A stretch of 64,000 nt of DNA from an uncultured Clostridia bacterium (GCA_947630325.1 CANRHB010000001.1:1-64000), one strand, 5' to 3'; shown: positions 25,431 to 35,677, counted from the first letter of the stretch. The notes: a model not told the origin generated them from the sequence alone. Numbers and translations: made by a program.

Positions 25431-26981
25431 TTATTCGAACATCGCGCTCAGCCAAGCAAAGAATTCGTCCGCAAGCGTTTGAAAGTCCTTGCCGTCGACT
25501 ATGGCCGAACTCCAAAGGCGGTCCACCGTGCACAGTCCCTCCAAACCGTAAGTCGTGTAGAGGTAGTCTACAAAGGCGATCTTGATCGAATCATAGTCCG
25601 CATAGGCGTCGGAGCGGTCGGTCAGCTTTTCAAAGGTCGCACCGTCGCGGTAGACGTCCGCCAAAAGATATTTGATGTAGGAAAACGTCTCTTCGGTCGG
25701 CGCGCCGAACGCTTTTATGTAGAGTTCTTTCGCCTTTCGTATCTCCTCCACCTTTTCTTCGGTGGTCACTCGCGGATTACATTTATCGCGGAGCAGTTCT
25801 TCCCGTACAAACGCAATGTAGCGCATTTTGCTCTCCCACGGCATGTAGGGCGAGAGGTGAGCAAAGTACTCGGGCATCGCCTCGTTGAGCGCCCAAACGT
25901 AATTTTGCCCGCCCGCGATGATCGCAATGTGCGCAAGTTCATGCGCAAGCGTACACACCGAATTGCAGACAATGTAGGGCTTTCCCTGCTTGTCATAGTT
26001 CATGTATCCCGTAAAGGTGGAGCCGTCGCCGTGCAGAAAATCGTAACCGCTGTTGATCCCGCCGAGGTAGAGGTCGATGGGCGCATCAAACTTCTCCACG
26101 CCCCAAACGCCTCTCAGCCACTCTATGTACTTTGCGCCGCCGCGCACAAACTCCGTCAACACGGGATAGGAGAGGGAGAAGTCCTCTTCGTCATAATAGC
26201 GGTCGATATAGTTCCGCGGGAAGAGATAGCGCAATTCACCCGCCTCGACGCGGGTCGCATAGTAGTTGTCGCCCACGAAAAAGCGGTATTCGGGCAGTTC
26301 CACGCCGCATTGTTCGAAAATTTCGCTCCAATCATCGAGGGAAGAAGAGAGCAAGCCGTCGAGCGTGTCCTCTGCAAGCCACTTGGAAGCGACTTGATAG
26401 CCCAAACTCCAAGCGGCATCACGCTCCTTCGCAGTCGTTTCATAGGTCGCATAAAGGGGATATTGGAGTTCGCGGCAGTAGGGGAACTCCTCTAATTTTT
26501 TATCGAGCGCATTCCCCTCATAGCGCGGCTTCTCCCCGAGCAAACAGAGGCTTGCACCCGCATATATTCCGAAAGGCAACTCTTCGCCGCCCTTGTTCGC
26601 CAAAATGCAAGAAAGAATGAGCGCGGGGTCGTCGCCGAGGTCCACCCAAAGTTCCCCGCCGAAAACATGGGTCACTGCGGCGGAGGAGAGATACACCGTG
26701 CATTCGGTGGGGCAGAGCGGGAGAACTTCTTTCACCTTTTCAATGGCTCCGTCCACCTTGCCCGCGCGATCTTTCGACCAATAGTAATAATTCTGCCCGC
26801 CCTCGGTGTAGAGGCGGTCGAGGGACAGCCCGTGCTCCTCGGGCAGACAAAGATAGTTGCTGTTTTCATAGAGATAGCCGCTCGGGCTTGCGGGCGCACC
26901 TTCATATTCGGGCGCACAACCAAAGAGGGGGAGCGCCATCGCTCCCGCAAGCAGAATTGCCGTAAAACGCACCGCTTTCAT
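25431..26981 (-). CDS. lipoprotein with HELAH putative metallopeptidase site
   Basis: 516 residues. The N-terminus MKAVRFTAILLAGAMALPLF ends in a lipobox with Cys22, so it is anchored outside the cell membrane. HELAH at 347-351 (AHELAHIAI) is a zinc-peptidase HExxH motif, and NEAMPEYF at 366-373 supplies Glu residues where gluzincins keep the third zinc ligand. It may therefore be a peptidase, but the family is not recognised. No ribosome site is visible; a GATAAT -10 lies only six bases before the ATG (TTGACT -35, 17-bp spacer), so the mRNA may be leaderless. Confidence 0.78.
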   Translation of the reverse strand: MKAVRFTAILLAGAMALPLFGCAPEYEGAPASPSGYLYENSNYLCLPEEHGLSLDRLYTEGGQNYYYWSKDRAGKVDGAIEKVKEVLPLCPTECTVYLSSAAVTHVFGGELWVDLGDDPALILSCILANKGGEELPFGIYAGASLCLLGEKPRYEGNALDKKLEEFPYCRELQYPLYATYETTAKERDAAWSLGYQVASKWLAEDTLDGLLSSSLDDWSEIFEQCGVELPEYRFFVGDNYYATRVEAGELRYLFPRNYIDRYYDEEDFSLSYPVLTEFVRGGAKYIEWLRGVWGVEKFDAPIDLYLGGINSGYDFLHGDGSTFTGYMNYDKQGKPYIVCNSVCTLAHELAHIAIIAGGQNYVWALNEAMPEYFAHLSPYMPWESKMRYIAFVREELLRDKCNPRVTTEEKVEEIRKAKELYIKAFGAPTEETFSYIKYLLADVYRDGATFEKLTDRSDAYADYDSIKIAFVDYLYTTYGLEGLCTVDRLWSSAIVDGKDFQTLADEFFAWLSAMFE

Positions 26982-26987
26982 ACACCG

Positions 26988-27016
26988 ATTATCCTACGCC
27001 GCCTTAAAAAAGTCAA
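26988..27016 (-). promoter_or_regulatory. promoter of the lipoprotein gene
   Basis: Minus strand: TTGACT (27011-27016), 17-bp spacer, GATAAT (26988-26993). The expected start of transcription is at or within a base or two of the ATG. Confidence 0.55.
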
Positions 27017-27029
27017 ATAAAATTGCATG

Positions 27030-27057
27030 AAAAAACCTCTCGGGCGAGAGGTTTTTT
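27030..27057 (-). terminator. terminator of the zinc-ribbon Nudix gene
   Basis: AAAAAACCTCTCG / CGAGAGGTTTTTT, perfect stem with a two-base core loop. It could act in both directions. Confidence 0.88.
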
Positions 27058-27058
27058 A

Positions 27059-27553
27059 TCACTTCTTTTTTCCGAGTTCGGGGATGGCGCCGAGCAGGAA
27101 ATATTCCGCCGTGGAATTCTTGCGGATCAGTTCCTTCGCCTCGTCGGGCGTGCACCAGCGCACCTCTTCGATCTCCTCATTGAGGGCAATTTCGGCATTC
27201 TCGTCCGCCGTCACGATGAAGTTGAGCATGAGAATGTCCTTCGCGTCGTGATAGCGGGAGCCGAAATACCGCCATTTGAGCGCATTCAAGCGGGTCTCCT
27301 CCTTCAACTCGCGCGGAATCGTCTTTTCCGCGTTTTCACCCTTCTTGATATACCCCGCAAACAGCTTATAGTCTTGGTCGCCGACATGTTTCGCCAATAA
27401 GATTTTTGTCTCCGAACGGTTCACGACCGTCATCGACACCGCCACGGGGAAGAAAGGGAACTTGAATTTCTCACAGCGCGGGCAGAAGGGGACGAGACCC
27501 TCGTTCTCCATGAAGCGCAAAGTAAGTTTTTCGCCGCAGTCTCTGCAATACAT
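27059..27553 (-). CDS. Nudix hydrolase with N-terminal zinc ribbon
   Basis: 164 residues. CRDCG...CPRC at residues 3-26 forms a zinc ribbon and the Nudix box GYIKKGENAEKTIPRELKEE is at about residues 86-108, an arrangement as in NudC-type NAD(H) pyrophosphatases but shorter. In the box the final G of EEXGU is replaced (EETRL). Likely a nucleotide pyrophosphatase. A TTGACA/TAAAAT pair (27606-27611 and 27582-27587, 18-bp spacer) is its probable promoter and GGGAGGAAAG its ribosome site. Confidence 0.85.
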   Translation of the reverse strand: MYCRDCGEKLTLRFMENEGLVPFCPRCEKFKFPFFPVAVSMTVVNRSETKILLAKHVGDQDYKLFAGYIKKGENAEKTIPRELKEETRLNALKWRYFGSRYHDAKDILMLNFIVTADENAEIALNEEIEEVRWCTPDEAKELIRKNSTAEYFLLGAIPELGKKK

Positions 27554-27740
27554 GTTCTTTCCTCCCTAAATTTATTTTATCTATTTTACTCCCGCAGACA
27601 AAAAATGTCAATGCTTTTTTGCAAATAAATTGCAATCTCTCGGTAAAAATTTCCAAAAAATTATCAATATGCACATCGGCGCATACGTTTTTCCCTAAAA
27701 CTTTTTTGCGAGGAATTCGGGGGAAATTTCGGGCTTATGC

Positions 27741-27770
27741 TTGACTTTGCGGGCAGATGTATTGTATAAT
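27741..27770 (+). promoter_or_regulatory. purA promoter
   Basis: TTGACT (27741-27746), 18-bp spacer, TATAAT (27765-27770), 62 bp before the start codon. Confidence 0.78.
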
Positions 27771-27832
27771 GAAATGTATTTTGTTTTCGGCGTTTTTGCG
27801 GGGTTTTCCCGCGGCGCCGCCAAGGAGAAAAA

Positions 27833-29107
27833 ATGCTCACATCTATCTGCGGGATCAACTGGGGCGATGAAGGCAAGGGAAAGATGGTGGACCTTCTTTC
27901 CAAGGACTATGACATCGTCTGCCGCTACCAGGGCGGCAACAACGCGGGTCACACCGTCATCAACGAGCGGGGGAAATTTATCCTCAATCTTCTGCCCTCG
28001 GGGATCTTGCGGGAAAACGTCGTCAACGTGCTCGGCATGGGCATGGTCATCGACATCCGTCACCTCTGCGAGGAGATGGCGCGCCTCCGCGAGAAGGGAA
28101 TCGTAATCACGCCCGAGAACTTGAAAATTTCCGACCGCGCCGTCATCACCATGCCCTATCATGTGCTTCTCGACTGCCTCGAGGAGGACCGCCTCGCGGG
28201 GAAGAAATTCGGCTCCACCCGCCGCGGCATCGCGCCCGTCTATGCCGACCGTGCCATGAAAAAGTGCTTCCGCATGGGCGAACTCAAAGACATCGACCGC
28301 CTCCACGAGAAGGCGAAGGAGATCGCCGAGTGGAAGAACCTTACCGTCGCGGGCGGTTACGGCCATGACCCCATTACGGCGGAGGAACTCATCGCTTATT
28401 TCGAAACTTACGGCCTGCCCCTCAAGGACTACATCTGCGACACGGGGCTCTACCTCAACGAGGCCGCAAAGGCAGGGAAGAAGATCATGTTCGAGGCCCA
28501 GCTCGGCGCCCTTCGGGACATCGATTACGGCATTTTGCCCTACACTTCGAGTTCGCTTACGATCGCGGCATACGCTCCCATCGGGGCGGGGGTGCCCAAC
28601 CTCAAACTCGACAAGTCTGTCGGCGTCATGAAGGCGTACTCCACCTGCGTAGGCGAGGGCCCCTTCACCGCCGAATATTTCGGCGAGAAAGCCGAGACGC
28701 TCCGCGCGGCGGGCGGGGAATACGGCGCCGCCACGGGAAGGCCGAGAAGGGTGGGACCCTTCGACGTCGTCGCTTCCTCTTACGGTATCCGCTGTCAGGG
28801 GGCGGACGAGGTCGTGCTTACCAAACTCGACATCCTCTCCATCTATGAGGAGATCGAAGTCTGCACGGCGTATGAACTCAACGGAAAAATCATTCACGAT
28901 TTCCCTTACCCCGACCTCCTCGACGACTGCAAGCCCGTGTTCGAGAAGGTGAAGGGCTGGCACTGCGACATTTCGAAGTGCCGAAAGAAAGAAGAACTTC
29001 CCAAAGAGGCGCTCGACTATATTTCGTTCATCGAAAAGGCATGTCACTGCAACATCACCTATGTTGCGGTGGGCGCAGAGCGGGACGCCGTCATCAAACT
29101 CAAATAA
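27833..29107 (+). CDS. purA: adenylosuccinate synthetase
   Basis: 424 residues. It joins IMP and aspartate with GTP, the committed step to AMP. GINWGDEGKGKMVD at residues 7-20 is the GTP/IMP loop with the catalytic Asp, and GGNNAGHTV follows with the catalytic His. GPRRVGPFDVVASSY-like GRPRRVGPFD near residue 300 is the aspartate loop region. CAAGGAG lies before the ATG. It heads a run of six rightward genes through mscL. Confidence 0.96.
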   Translation: MLTSICGINWGDEGKGKMVDLLSKDYDIVCRYQGGNNAGHTVINERGKFILNLLPSGILRENVVNVLGMGMVIDIRHLCEEMARLREKGIVITPENLKISDRAVITMPYHVLLDCLEEDRLAGKKFGSTRRGIAPVYADRAMKKCFRMGELKDIDRLHEKAKEIAEWKNLTVAGGYGHDPITAEELIAYFETYGLPLKDYICDTGLYLNEAAKAGKKIMFEAQLGALRDIDYGILPYTSSSLTIAAYAPIGAGVPNLKLDKSVGVMKAYSTCVGEGPFTAEYFGEKAETLRAAGGEYGAATGRPRRVGPFDVVASSYGIRCQGADEVVLTKLDILSIYEEIEVCTAYELNGKIIHDFPYPDLLDDCKPVFEKVKGWHCDISKCRKKEELPKEALDYISFIEKACHCNITYVAVGAERDAVIKLK

Positions 29108-29110
29108 ACT

Positions 29111-29953
29111 ATGCAAAGAACTTTTTATAAACTGCACGGCATCGGCAACGACTACATCTATTTCGATTGCTTCGACGAGCCCCTCAAAAACCCCAAAAAA
29201 TTGGCGCAGAAACTCTCCGACCGCCACTTTTCCATCGGCGGGGACGGCATCATCCTCGTGGAGCGGAGCGACAAGGCGGACGGCAGGATGCGCATGTTCA
29301 ACGCCGACGGAAGCGAGGGGAAGATGTGCGGCAACGGCGTGCGGTGCGTGGGAAAACTTCTCTATGACGTCAAGGGAATCCATAAAAACACCCTTACCGT
29401 GGAGACGAGATCGGGCGTCAAGACCCTCAACGTCGTGAAAAAGCGGGGAGGGAAGGCGGTCGCATTTACCGTGGACATGGGGAAGGCGATCTTAAAGCCC
29501 GAAAAGATCCCCGCCCTGTTCTCGGGGGAGGAGGTCGTCGGGCACCCCCTCATCGTCGGCGGAAAAACCTACTTTGTCACCTGCGTTTCGATGGGAAATC
29601 CACACTGCGTCATTTTCGGGGAGGACCCCGACGGGCTCGACCTTGAAAAAGTGGGTCCCATGTTCGAACATCATCCCGCCTTTCCCGAGCGGGTGAACAC
29701 CGAATTCGTGCAAGTTCTCGGCAAAAACGAACTCAAAATGCGGGTGTGGGAGCGCGGTAGCGGCGAAACGTGGGCGTGCGGCACGGGTGCGTGCGCCGTC
29801 GCGGTGGCGGCCGTGCTCAACGGACACGCCGAAAAGGATGCCGACATCCTCATCCACCTCAAGGGCGGCGACCTTTCGATCCGCTACACGGGGGACAGAG
29901 TGCTCATGAGCGGCCCCGCCGAGCTCGCCTTTGTCGGCACAGTGGAAATTTAA
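29111..29953 (+). CDS. dapF: diaminopimelate epimerase
   Basis: 280 residues. It interconverts LL- and meso-diaminopimelate for lysine and peptidoglycan. Both catalytic cysteines are present: [10 protein letters not shown] near residue 76 and [11 protein letters not shown] near residue 220. [11 protein letters not shown] at the N-terminus is the family signature. It follows purA by 3 bp and together with dapL downstream gives the DapL-DapF route to meso-DAP. Confidence 0.96.
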   Translation: MQRTFYKLHGIGNDYIYFDCFDEPLKNPKKLAQKLSDRHFSIGGDGIILVERSDKADGRMRMFNADGSEGKMCGNGVRCVGKLLYDVKGIHKNTLTVETRSGVKTLNVVKKRGGKAVAFTVDMGKAILKPEKIPALFSGEEVVGHPLIVGGKTYFVTCVSMGNPHCVIFGEDPDGLDLEKVGPMFEHHPAFPERVNTEFVQVLGKNELKMRVWERGSGETWACGTGACAVAVAAVLNGHAEKDADILIHLKGGDLSIRYTGDRVLMSGPAELAFVGTVEI

Positions 29954-29990
29954 CATTACAAAGACAGATACTTTTCAAAAAGAGGTATTT

Positions 29991-31589
29991 ATGACGAAAT
30001 ACATTTTTGTGACGGGAGGGGTCGTCTCCGGGCTCGGCAAGGGCATCACGGCGGCGTCGCTCGGCAGGCTCCTGAAAATGCGCGGCTACAAGGTGGCGGC
30101 GCAGAAACTCGACCCCTACATCAACATCGACCCCGGCACCATGAATCCCATCCAGCACGGGGAGGTGTACGTCACGGAGGACGGCGCGGAGACCGACCTC
30201 GACCTCGGCCACTATGAGCGGTTCATCGACGAGGACCTCAACAAATTCTCCAACCTTACCACGGGAAAAGTGTATTGGAACGTGCTCAACAAGGAGCGCG
30301 CGGGGGAATATCTCGGCCAGACCGTGCAGGTCATTCCCCACATCACCAACGAGATAAAGAACTTCATCTATCAGGTGGGAAGGCTCTCCAACGCCGACAT
30401 CGTCATCACCGAGATCGGCGGCACCACGGGCGACATCGAGAGCCAGCCTTTCCTCGAGGCCATCCGCCAGGTCGCGCGGGACGTCGGAAGAGAGAACTGC
30501 TGTTTTATCCACGTCACTCTCGTCCCTTACATCTCGGGCTCCTGCGAATTCAAGAGCAAGCCCACCCAGCACTCCGTCAAAGAGTTGCAGGGAATGGGGA
30601 TCTTCCCCGATATCATTGTGGCGCGCGTCGACAGCCCCATGCCGACCTCAATCATCGAAAAGATCGCCATGTTCTGCAACGTCGAGCCCGACTGCTGCAT
30701 CGAAAATCTTACCGTTCCCGTCCTCTATGAGGCGCCCATGATGCTCGAAAAGAGCAATCTTTCCACAACGGTCTGCCGCATTCTGCACCTCGAGCCGAGG
30801 AAGATCGACCTCAGCGAATGGGAGGAGATGTTAAAGCGCATCCACGCCCGCAAAAAGACGGTGAAAATCGCCCTCTGCGGGAAGTATGTGACCTTACACG
30901 ACGCCTATCTCTCGGTCGTCGAGGCGCTCTCCCACGGCGGGTTCGAAACAGGCGCGAAGGTGGAGATCGAGTGGGTGGACAGCGAGACCATCCGCCCCGA
31001 CAACGTGGAGGAACTGCTCGGAAGTGTGGACGGCGTCATCGTCCCCGGGGGGTTCGGCAACCGCGGGATCGAGGGGAAGGTGCTCGCCTGCAAGTACGCC
31101 AGAGAGCACAACATTCCCTATCTCGGGCTCTGCCTCGGAATGCACATCGCCGCCATCGAGTTTGCGCGGAATGTGTTGGGGCTTACGGACGCCAACTCCT
31201 CCGAATTCGTTCCCGAAGGCAAGCACTCCGTCATCGACCTCATGCCCGACCAATACGGCGTGAAGATGGGGGGGACCATGCGGCTCGGGGCATACCCCTG
31301 CAAGGTGACGGGGGAGCTCATGAAGAAGGTTTACGGGACGGACGTCATCTCCGAACGCCACCGCCACCGCTTCGAATTCAACAACGATTACCGCGCGGCA
31401 TTCGAAGAGCACGGCATGAAAATCGCGGGCACCTCTCCCGACGGGAAGCTCGTGGAGGCCATCGAATACCCCGCAAACGACTTCTTCGTCGCGGTGCAGT
31501 TCCACCCCGAGTTCAAATCCCGTCCCAACAGCGCGCACCCGCTCTTCCGCGAATTTATCCGTCACGCGCTCAAACATAAAAAATCATGA
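29991..31589 (+). CDS. pyrG: CTP synthase
   Basis: 532 residues. It aminates UTP to CTP using glutamine. The N-terminal synthase domain starts [17 protein letters not shown] (P-loop) and the C-terminal glutamine amidotransferase has LGLCLGMH with the nucleophile Cys and a final FHPEF. AAGAGG lies seven bases before the ATG. It overlaps dapL by 4 bp (ATGA). Confidence 0.97.
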   Translation: MTKYIFVTGGVVSGLGKGITAASLGRLLKMRGYKVAAQKLDPYINIDPGTMNPIQHGEVYVTEDGAETDLDLGHYERFIDEDLNKFSNLTTGKVYWNVLNKERAGEYLGQTVQVIPHITNEIKNFIYQVGRLSNADIVITEIGGTTGDIESQPFLEAIRQVARDVGRENCCFIHVTLVPYISGSCEFKSKPTQHSVKELQGMGIFPDIIVARVDSPMPTSIIEKIAMFCNVEPDCCIENLTVPVLYEAPMMLEKSNLSTTVCRILHLEPRKIDLSEWEEMLKRIHARKKTVKIALCGKYVTLHDAYLSVVEALSHGGFETGAKVEIEWVDSETIRPDNVEELLGSVDGVIVPGGFGNRGIEGKVLACKYAREHNIPYLGLCLGMHIAAIEFARNVLGLTDANSSEFVPEGKHSVIDLMPDQYGVKMGGTMRLGAYPCKVTGELMKKVYGTDVISERHRHRFEFNNDYRAAFEEHGMKIAGTSPDGKLVEAIEYPANDFFVAVQFHPEFKSRPNSAHPLFREFIRHALKHKKS

Positions 31590-32779
31590 AGATCAATTCC
31601 AATTTTCTCAACTTAAAAGACAGCTATCTCTTCGCCACGGTGGGGAGAAAGACCACCGCTTTCAAGGCGGCGCACCCCGAAAAGAAGGTCATCCGCCTCT
31701 CCATCGGCGACGTCACCCGCCCCTTGGCGCCCGTCGTCATCGAGGCGATGCACAGAGCGGTGGACGACATGAGCCGCAAGGAGACCTTCAAAGGGTACGG
31801 CCCCGACCAATATTGTTACGGCTATGAGACGCTCATCGACTCCATCAAAGGAAGCTATGCGCGCAAGGGCGTCTCGCTCGAGAGCGGGGAAGTGTTCATC
31901 TCGGACGGCGCGAAATCAGACCTCGGCAATATCCTCGACCTGTTCGCGCCCGAAAACACCGTGCTCGTGCCTGACCCCGTGTACCCCGTCTATGTGGACA
32001 CCAACGTCATGGCGGGGCGGAAAATTCTCTATGCCGACGCGAACCTTGAAAACGGCTTTTTGCCCATGCCCGATTTTTCGGTGGACGCGGACATCATCTA
32101 TCTGTGCTCTCCCAACAATCCGACGGGCGCGGCATACACAAAGGAACAGCTCAAAGAGTGGGTGAAGTATGCCCGCGAAAAGGACGCCGTTCTTCTCTAT
32201 GACGCCGCCTATGAATACTTCATCACCGACCCCGCCCTCGCGCGTTCCATCTATCAAATAGAGGGGGCAAAGGAGTGCGCCATCGAATTCTGCTCCTATT
32301 CCAAGACGGCGGGCTTTACGGGGGTGCGTTGCGGCTATACCGTCGTTCCCCAAGCGCTCATAAGGGAGGGGACTTCCCTCAACAAACTCTGGGCGAGAAG
32401 GCAGTCCACCAAGTTCAACGGCGTCAGCTACATCACCCAGATGGGCGCGGCGGCAGTGTTTACCGAGGAGGGGGAGAAGCAAATCTCAGAAAATCTCGGC
32501 TACTACCGCGAAAACGCAAAGATCATCGCAAACTGTCTCGACGAACTCGGCATCTTCTACACGGGCGGAAAAAATTCCCCCTATATCTGGCTCAAATGCC
32601 CCAATGAAATGGACAGCTGGCAGTTTTTCGACTACTTGCTCGAAAACGCCAACGTCGTGGGCACTCCGGGAAGCGGGTTCGGCAAAAACGGGGAGGGGTT
32701 CTTCCGCCTTACCGCCTTCGGGACAAAAGAGGACACTTTGGAGGCCTGCTCCCGCATACGGGCGTTGCTCCTCAAATAA
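31586..32779 (+). CDS. dapL: LL-diaminopimelate aminotransferase
   Basis: 397 residues. It makes LL-DAP directly from tetrahydrodipicolinate and glutamate, bypassing the succinyl or acetyl intermediates. The PLP lysine is in [40 protein letters not shown] and CSPNNPTGA are typical of this subgroup. Coupled to pyrG by ATGA. Its pairing with dapF completes the branch. Confidence 0.95.
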   Translation: MKINSNFLNLKDSYLFATVGRKTTAFKAAHPEKKVIRLSIGDVTRPLAPVVIEAMHRAVDDMSRKETFKGYGPDQYCYGYETLIDSIKGSYARKGVSLESGEVFISDGAKSDLGNILDLFAPENTVLVPDPVYPVYVDTNVMAGRKILYADANLENGFLPMPDFSVDADIIYLCSPNNPTGAAYTKEQLKEWVKYAREKDAVLLYDAAYEYFITDPALARSIYQIEGAKECAIEFCSYSKTAGFTGVRCGYTVVPQALIREGTSLNKLWARRQSTKFNGVSYITQMGAAAVFTEEGEKQISENLGYYRENAKIIANCLDELGIFYTGGKNSPYIWLKCPNEMDSWQFFDYLLENANVVGTPGSGFGKNGEGFFRLTAFGTKEDTLEACSRIRALLLK

Positions 32780-32786
32780 CGGTATC

Positions 32787-34283
32787 ATGACAGAGACGAA
32801 ACAGACGGGCATTTTGTGCCACATCTCCTCCCTGCCCGGGAAATACGGCATCGGCAATTTGAAGGACGCCGCGCGCTTTGCGCTCAAACTCTCTTCGGGC
32901 GGCATCACCCATTGGCAGATATTGCCTCTCGTGCAGACGGGTTTCGGGGACTCGCCCTACCAATCGGTCGCGTGCACTTCGGGCAATCCCTATTTTATCG
33001 ACCTCGACGAACTCGGCAAAATGGGGCTTTTGAAGCCGAAAGAACTCAAAGACCTGCGCCTTCGCTATCAAGACGGGGGACGGGCGGACTATGGAGCCCT
33101 CTATGAGGAACGCTACGAGACCCTCCGCCTCGCCTTTTCCCGCTATTCCCTCGACGATGAGAAGTTCCGCGCCTTCGTAAAGGAGGGGAGCGCGGAGGAC
33201 TATGCGCTGTTCATGACCGCAAAAACGGTGTACGGCGGGAGTTTCTGCGATTGGGAAGAGCCCTTGAAGCGGCATGAGCGGGAGGCTCTCGAACAACTCC
33301 GCACCCAACACCACGAGGAATACCTCTTCTGGCAGTTCGTGCAATACGTCTTTTGGTCGCAGTGGGAGGAATTGCACAAGTTCTGCCTCTCATTGGGGCT
33401 CAAGATCGTGGGGGACATTCCCCTCTATGTGGCTTACGACAGCGCGGACGTGTGGGCGCACCCCGAACTCTTCAAACTCGACGAAGACCTCTCTCCCTCA
33501 AAAGTTGCGGGCGTCCCGCCCGACTACTTCTCCGAAACGGGCCAGCTGTGGGGCAACCCCGTTTACGACTGGGCGGCCCACAAGAAGGAGGGCTACCGCT
33601 GGTGGACGGAACGGCTTACATCCGCGCTCTCTACATACGACCTCGTGCGCATCGACCACTTCCGCGGCATCGACCGCTACTATGAGATAAACTTCGGCGC
33701 GGAGAATGCGGTCAAGGGAGAGTGGCAGAAGGGCCCCGGTGAAGAACTCTTTTCGGGCATTCAAGGCGGCAGAGAAAAGATCATCGCAGAGGACCTCGGC
33801 ATCATCGACGACGGCGTAAAGGCGCTTCTCCGCAAGACGGGTTTTCCCGGCATGAAGGTCCTGCTCTTCGCCTTCGACGGCGACCCGAACAACGCCTTCC
33901 TGCCCCACAACCACCCCGAAAATTGCGTCTGCTACACGGGCACGCACGACAACGACACAGTGGTCGGCTATGCGCAGTCCCTCGGTGCGGAGGAGTACAT
34001 TCTCTTCCGTTCGCGCGTTGCGAAGGAGCTCAAGGAGTGCTCTTTATCCGTGCCTCTCGGCAAAAACCCGCGCTCCATCGCACAGGCGTTCCTTGCGTTG
34101 GCGCTCAAAAGCCCCGCGCGGCTTGCCGTCCTTCCCATACAGGACGTCCTCGCCCTCGGCAACGAGAGCAGAATGAACTGTCCCGGGACGGCGGACGGAA
34201 ATTGGCAATACCGCTTAAAACGGCAACCTTCTGCGCACACGATGTGCAGATTGAAAAAATTGATAAAAAATTTTAGGAGGTAA
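32787..34283 (+). CDS. malQ: 4-alpha-glucanotransferase
   Basis: 498 residues, GH77 family. It transfers alpha-1,4-glucan segments in maltodextrin or glycogen metabolism. SLPGKYGIGNLKDAA near the start, the nucleophile Asp in LVRIDHFRGID, the acid/base Glu in IIAEDLGII and the stabilising Asp in TGTHDNDTV are all present. The ATG at 32787 is 7 bp after dapL. No other glycogen gene is adjacent. Confidence 0.95.
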   Translation: MTETKQTGILCHISSLPGKYGIGNLKDAARFALKLSSGGITHWQILPLVQTGFGDSPYQSVACTSGNPYFIDLDELGKMGLLKPKELKDLRLRYQDGGRADYGALYEERYETLRLAFSRYSLDDEKFRAFVKEGSAEDYALFMTAKTVYGGSFCDWEEPLKRHEREALEQLRTQHHEEYLFWQFVQYVFWSQWEELHKFCLSLGLKIVGDIPLYVAYDSADVWAHPELFKLDEDLSPSKVAGVPPDYFSETGQLWGNPVYDWAAHKKEGYRWWTERLTSALSTYDLVRIDHFRGIDRYYEINFGAENAVKGEWQKGPGEELFSGIQGGREKIIAEDLGIIDDGVKALLRKTGFPGMKVLLFAFDGDPNNAFLPHNHPENCVCYTGTHDNDTVVGYAQSLGAEEYILFRSRVAKELKECSLSVPLGKNPRSIAQAFLALALKSPARLAVLPIQDVLALGNESRMNCPGTADGNWQYRLKRQPSAHTMCRLKKLIKNFRR

Positions 34284-34286
34284 CTT

Positions 34287-34889
34287 ATGGCAAAAGAAAA
34301 GAAGGGCTTCTTCAAGGAGTTCAAGGCGTTCATCATGAGAGGGAACGTGGTCGACATGGCCGTCGGCGTTATCATCGGCGGTGCATTCAGCGCCATCGTC
34401 ACCGCACTCACCAACCAGATCCTGATGCCCGTCATCAACTGGCTCTTGGCAGTCATCACGGGCGGGAAGGGGCTCGAAAACATCTACACCTACCTGCACC
34501 AGGCAACGATGGTAGACGAAGCGGGCAAGACGGTGATCGACCTTGCAAATTCCATCTACATCGATTGGGGCGCATTCATTACCGCGATCATCAACTTCCT
34601 GCTCATCGCGCTCGTGCTCTTCCTCATCGTGCGGCTCATCAACCACCTTCATGAGGGCGCGTCCGAGGCGAAAGCAAAATATGCGCCTCTTACCAAGGAA
34701 GAAGTCAAACAGCTTCGCCGTGAAGGCAAGGACCGTCCCGAGATCCTCAAGATCGCGGCGGACAAGAGAGCGGCCGCAGAGGCCGAAGCGAAGGCGGCTG
34801 CAGAGGCCGCGGCGGCTGTGCCTCCCGCTCCCACGACCGAAGAGCTTCTTGCGGAGATCCGCGACCTGCTCAAAGCAAAGAAAGAATAA
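34287..34889 (+). CDS. mscL: large-conductance mechanosensitive channel, long tail
   Basis: 200 residues against about 130-150 in most homologues. FKAFIMRGNVVDMAVGVIIGGAFSAI is the N-terminal helix and TM1; TM2 is at about residues 95-118. The extra length is a C-terminal Lys/Glu/Ala-rich helix with a run of alanines (about residues 150-180), then TTEELLAEIRDLLKAKKE, which matches the usual end of the family. AGGAGGTAAC precedes the ATG. Last of the purA run, before a strong terminator. Confidence 0.95.
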   Translation: MAKEKKGFFKEFKAFIMRGNVVDMAVGVIIGGAFSAIVTALTNQILMPVINWLLAVITGGKGLENIYTYLHQATMVDEAGKTVIDLANSIYIDWGAFITAIINFLLIALVLFLIVRLINHLHEGASEAKAKYAPLTKEEVKQLRREGKDRPEILKIAADKRAAAEAEAKAAAEAAAAVPPAPTTEELLAEIRDLLKAKKE

Positions 34890-34901
34890 CCTTTGTTCCC
34901 G

Positions 34902-34932
34902 AAAAAACCGACCTTCCAAGGTCGGTTTTTTT
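34902..34932 (+). terminator. terminator after mscL
   Basis: AAAAAACCGACCTT / AAGGTCGGTTTTTT perfect 14-bp stem with a two-base loop core. Confidence 0.92.
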
Positions 34933-34976
34933 CACATCTTTTTCCCGTTTTCCATAACATGAACGGGGAGAAAGAA

Positions 34977-35645
34977 ATGCGCATTTGTTTTGTCACGAAC
35001 GGGAATTTGAGCGATTTCCGCGGCGGGGAGCGGGAGGCGGACCTGCTTCTGTTTCCCTTCCATGCCCTCGGTGAAGTGAGTTATGAGCGGGAGTTGAAAG
35101 GGGAGACGAACCTCTTCGAGGACGTTGCCATCCTCTCCAAAACGGCGCAGTGCGTGGTGGTGAGCGGTTGCTGTACCAATGCGCGGGGGATCCGCCGCAA
35201 GTCGGCGGTCATCGCGGAGAGGGGGCGCATCTTGGGAGTCGCGGACATGGTCAACCGCATCGACGGCAGTGACTACCGGAGCGGCGCGGGGGTGAAACTC
35301 TTCGACACGAAGGCGGGGAAACTCGGCGTCGTCGTTGCGGAGGACCTCTACTTTCCCCATGTGCTCGAGACCCTCTCCCTGTGCGGGGCGGACGCGGCGC
35401 TTAGCATCTTCGGGGAACTCAACGAGGGGCTGGAACTCAACCTCGCCCGCGCGGGGGCGTTCTTCTTCGGCATTCCCGTGTGCCTGTGCGCCTATGGCTA
35501 TGCGCAAGTCTCCGACCCTTCGGGCAAACTGCGCTTTTCCTCCCCCAAGAGCCCCTGCCTTTTCGACATGCAGAGCGAACGGGAGTATCACATTGTGGAG
35601 ACGCGCCGCCGCGGCTTCTTCTTAAAGCGGAAAACGGGATATTGA
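34977..35645 (+). CDS. nitrilase-superfamily homologue lacking all catalytic residues
   Basis: 222 residues with the nitrilase alpha-beta-beta-alpha layout. The three family landmarks can be aligned but the Glu-Lys-Cys triad is gone: the fPE site is LLFPF (Phe28), the site after GRILG is VADMVN (no Lys near 90), and the CYD-FP site is AEDLYFP (Ala121). So it should not hydrolyse amides or nitriles and may be a binding or structural homologue. GGGGAG nine bases before the ATG sets the start at 34977. Monocistronic, between a terminator and the ldh promoter. Confidence 0.75.
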   Translation: MRICFVTNGNLSDFRGGEREADLLLFPFHALGEVSYERELKGETNLFEDVAILSKTAQCVVVSGCCTNARGIRRKSAVIAERGRILGVADMVNRIDGSDYRSGAGVKLFDTKAGKLGVVVAEDLYFPHVLETLSLCGADAALSIFGELNEGLELNLARAGAFFFGIPVCLCAYGYAQVSDPSGKLRFSSPKSPCLFDMQSEREYHIVETRRRGFFLKRKTGY

Positions 35646-35677
35646 GTTCATAAAACCTCTTTTCTTTCGGCAAACTG

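Noticed and set aside
27695..29383. Minus-strand frame of about 560 codons opposite purA
   Set aside because: Antisense shadow of purA and its promoter; low-complexity composition.
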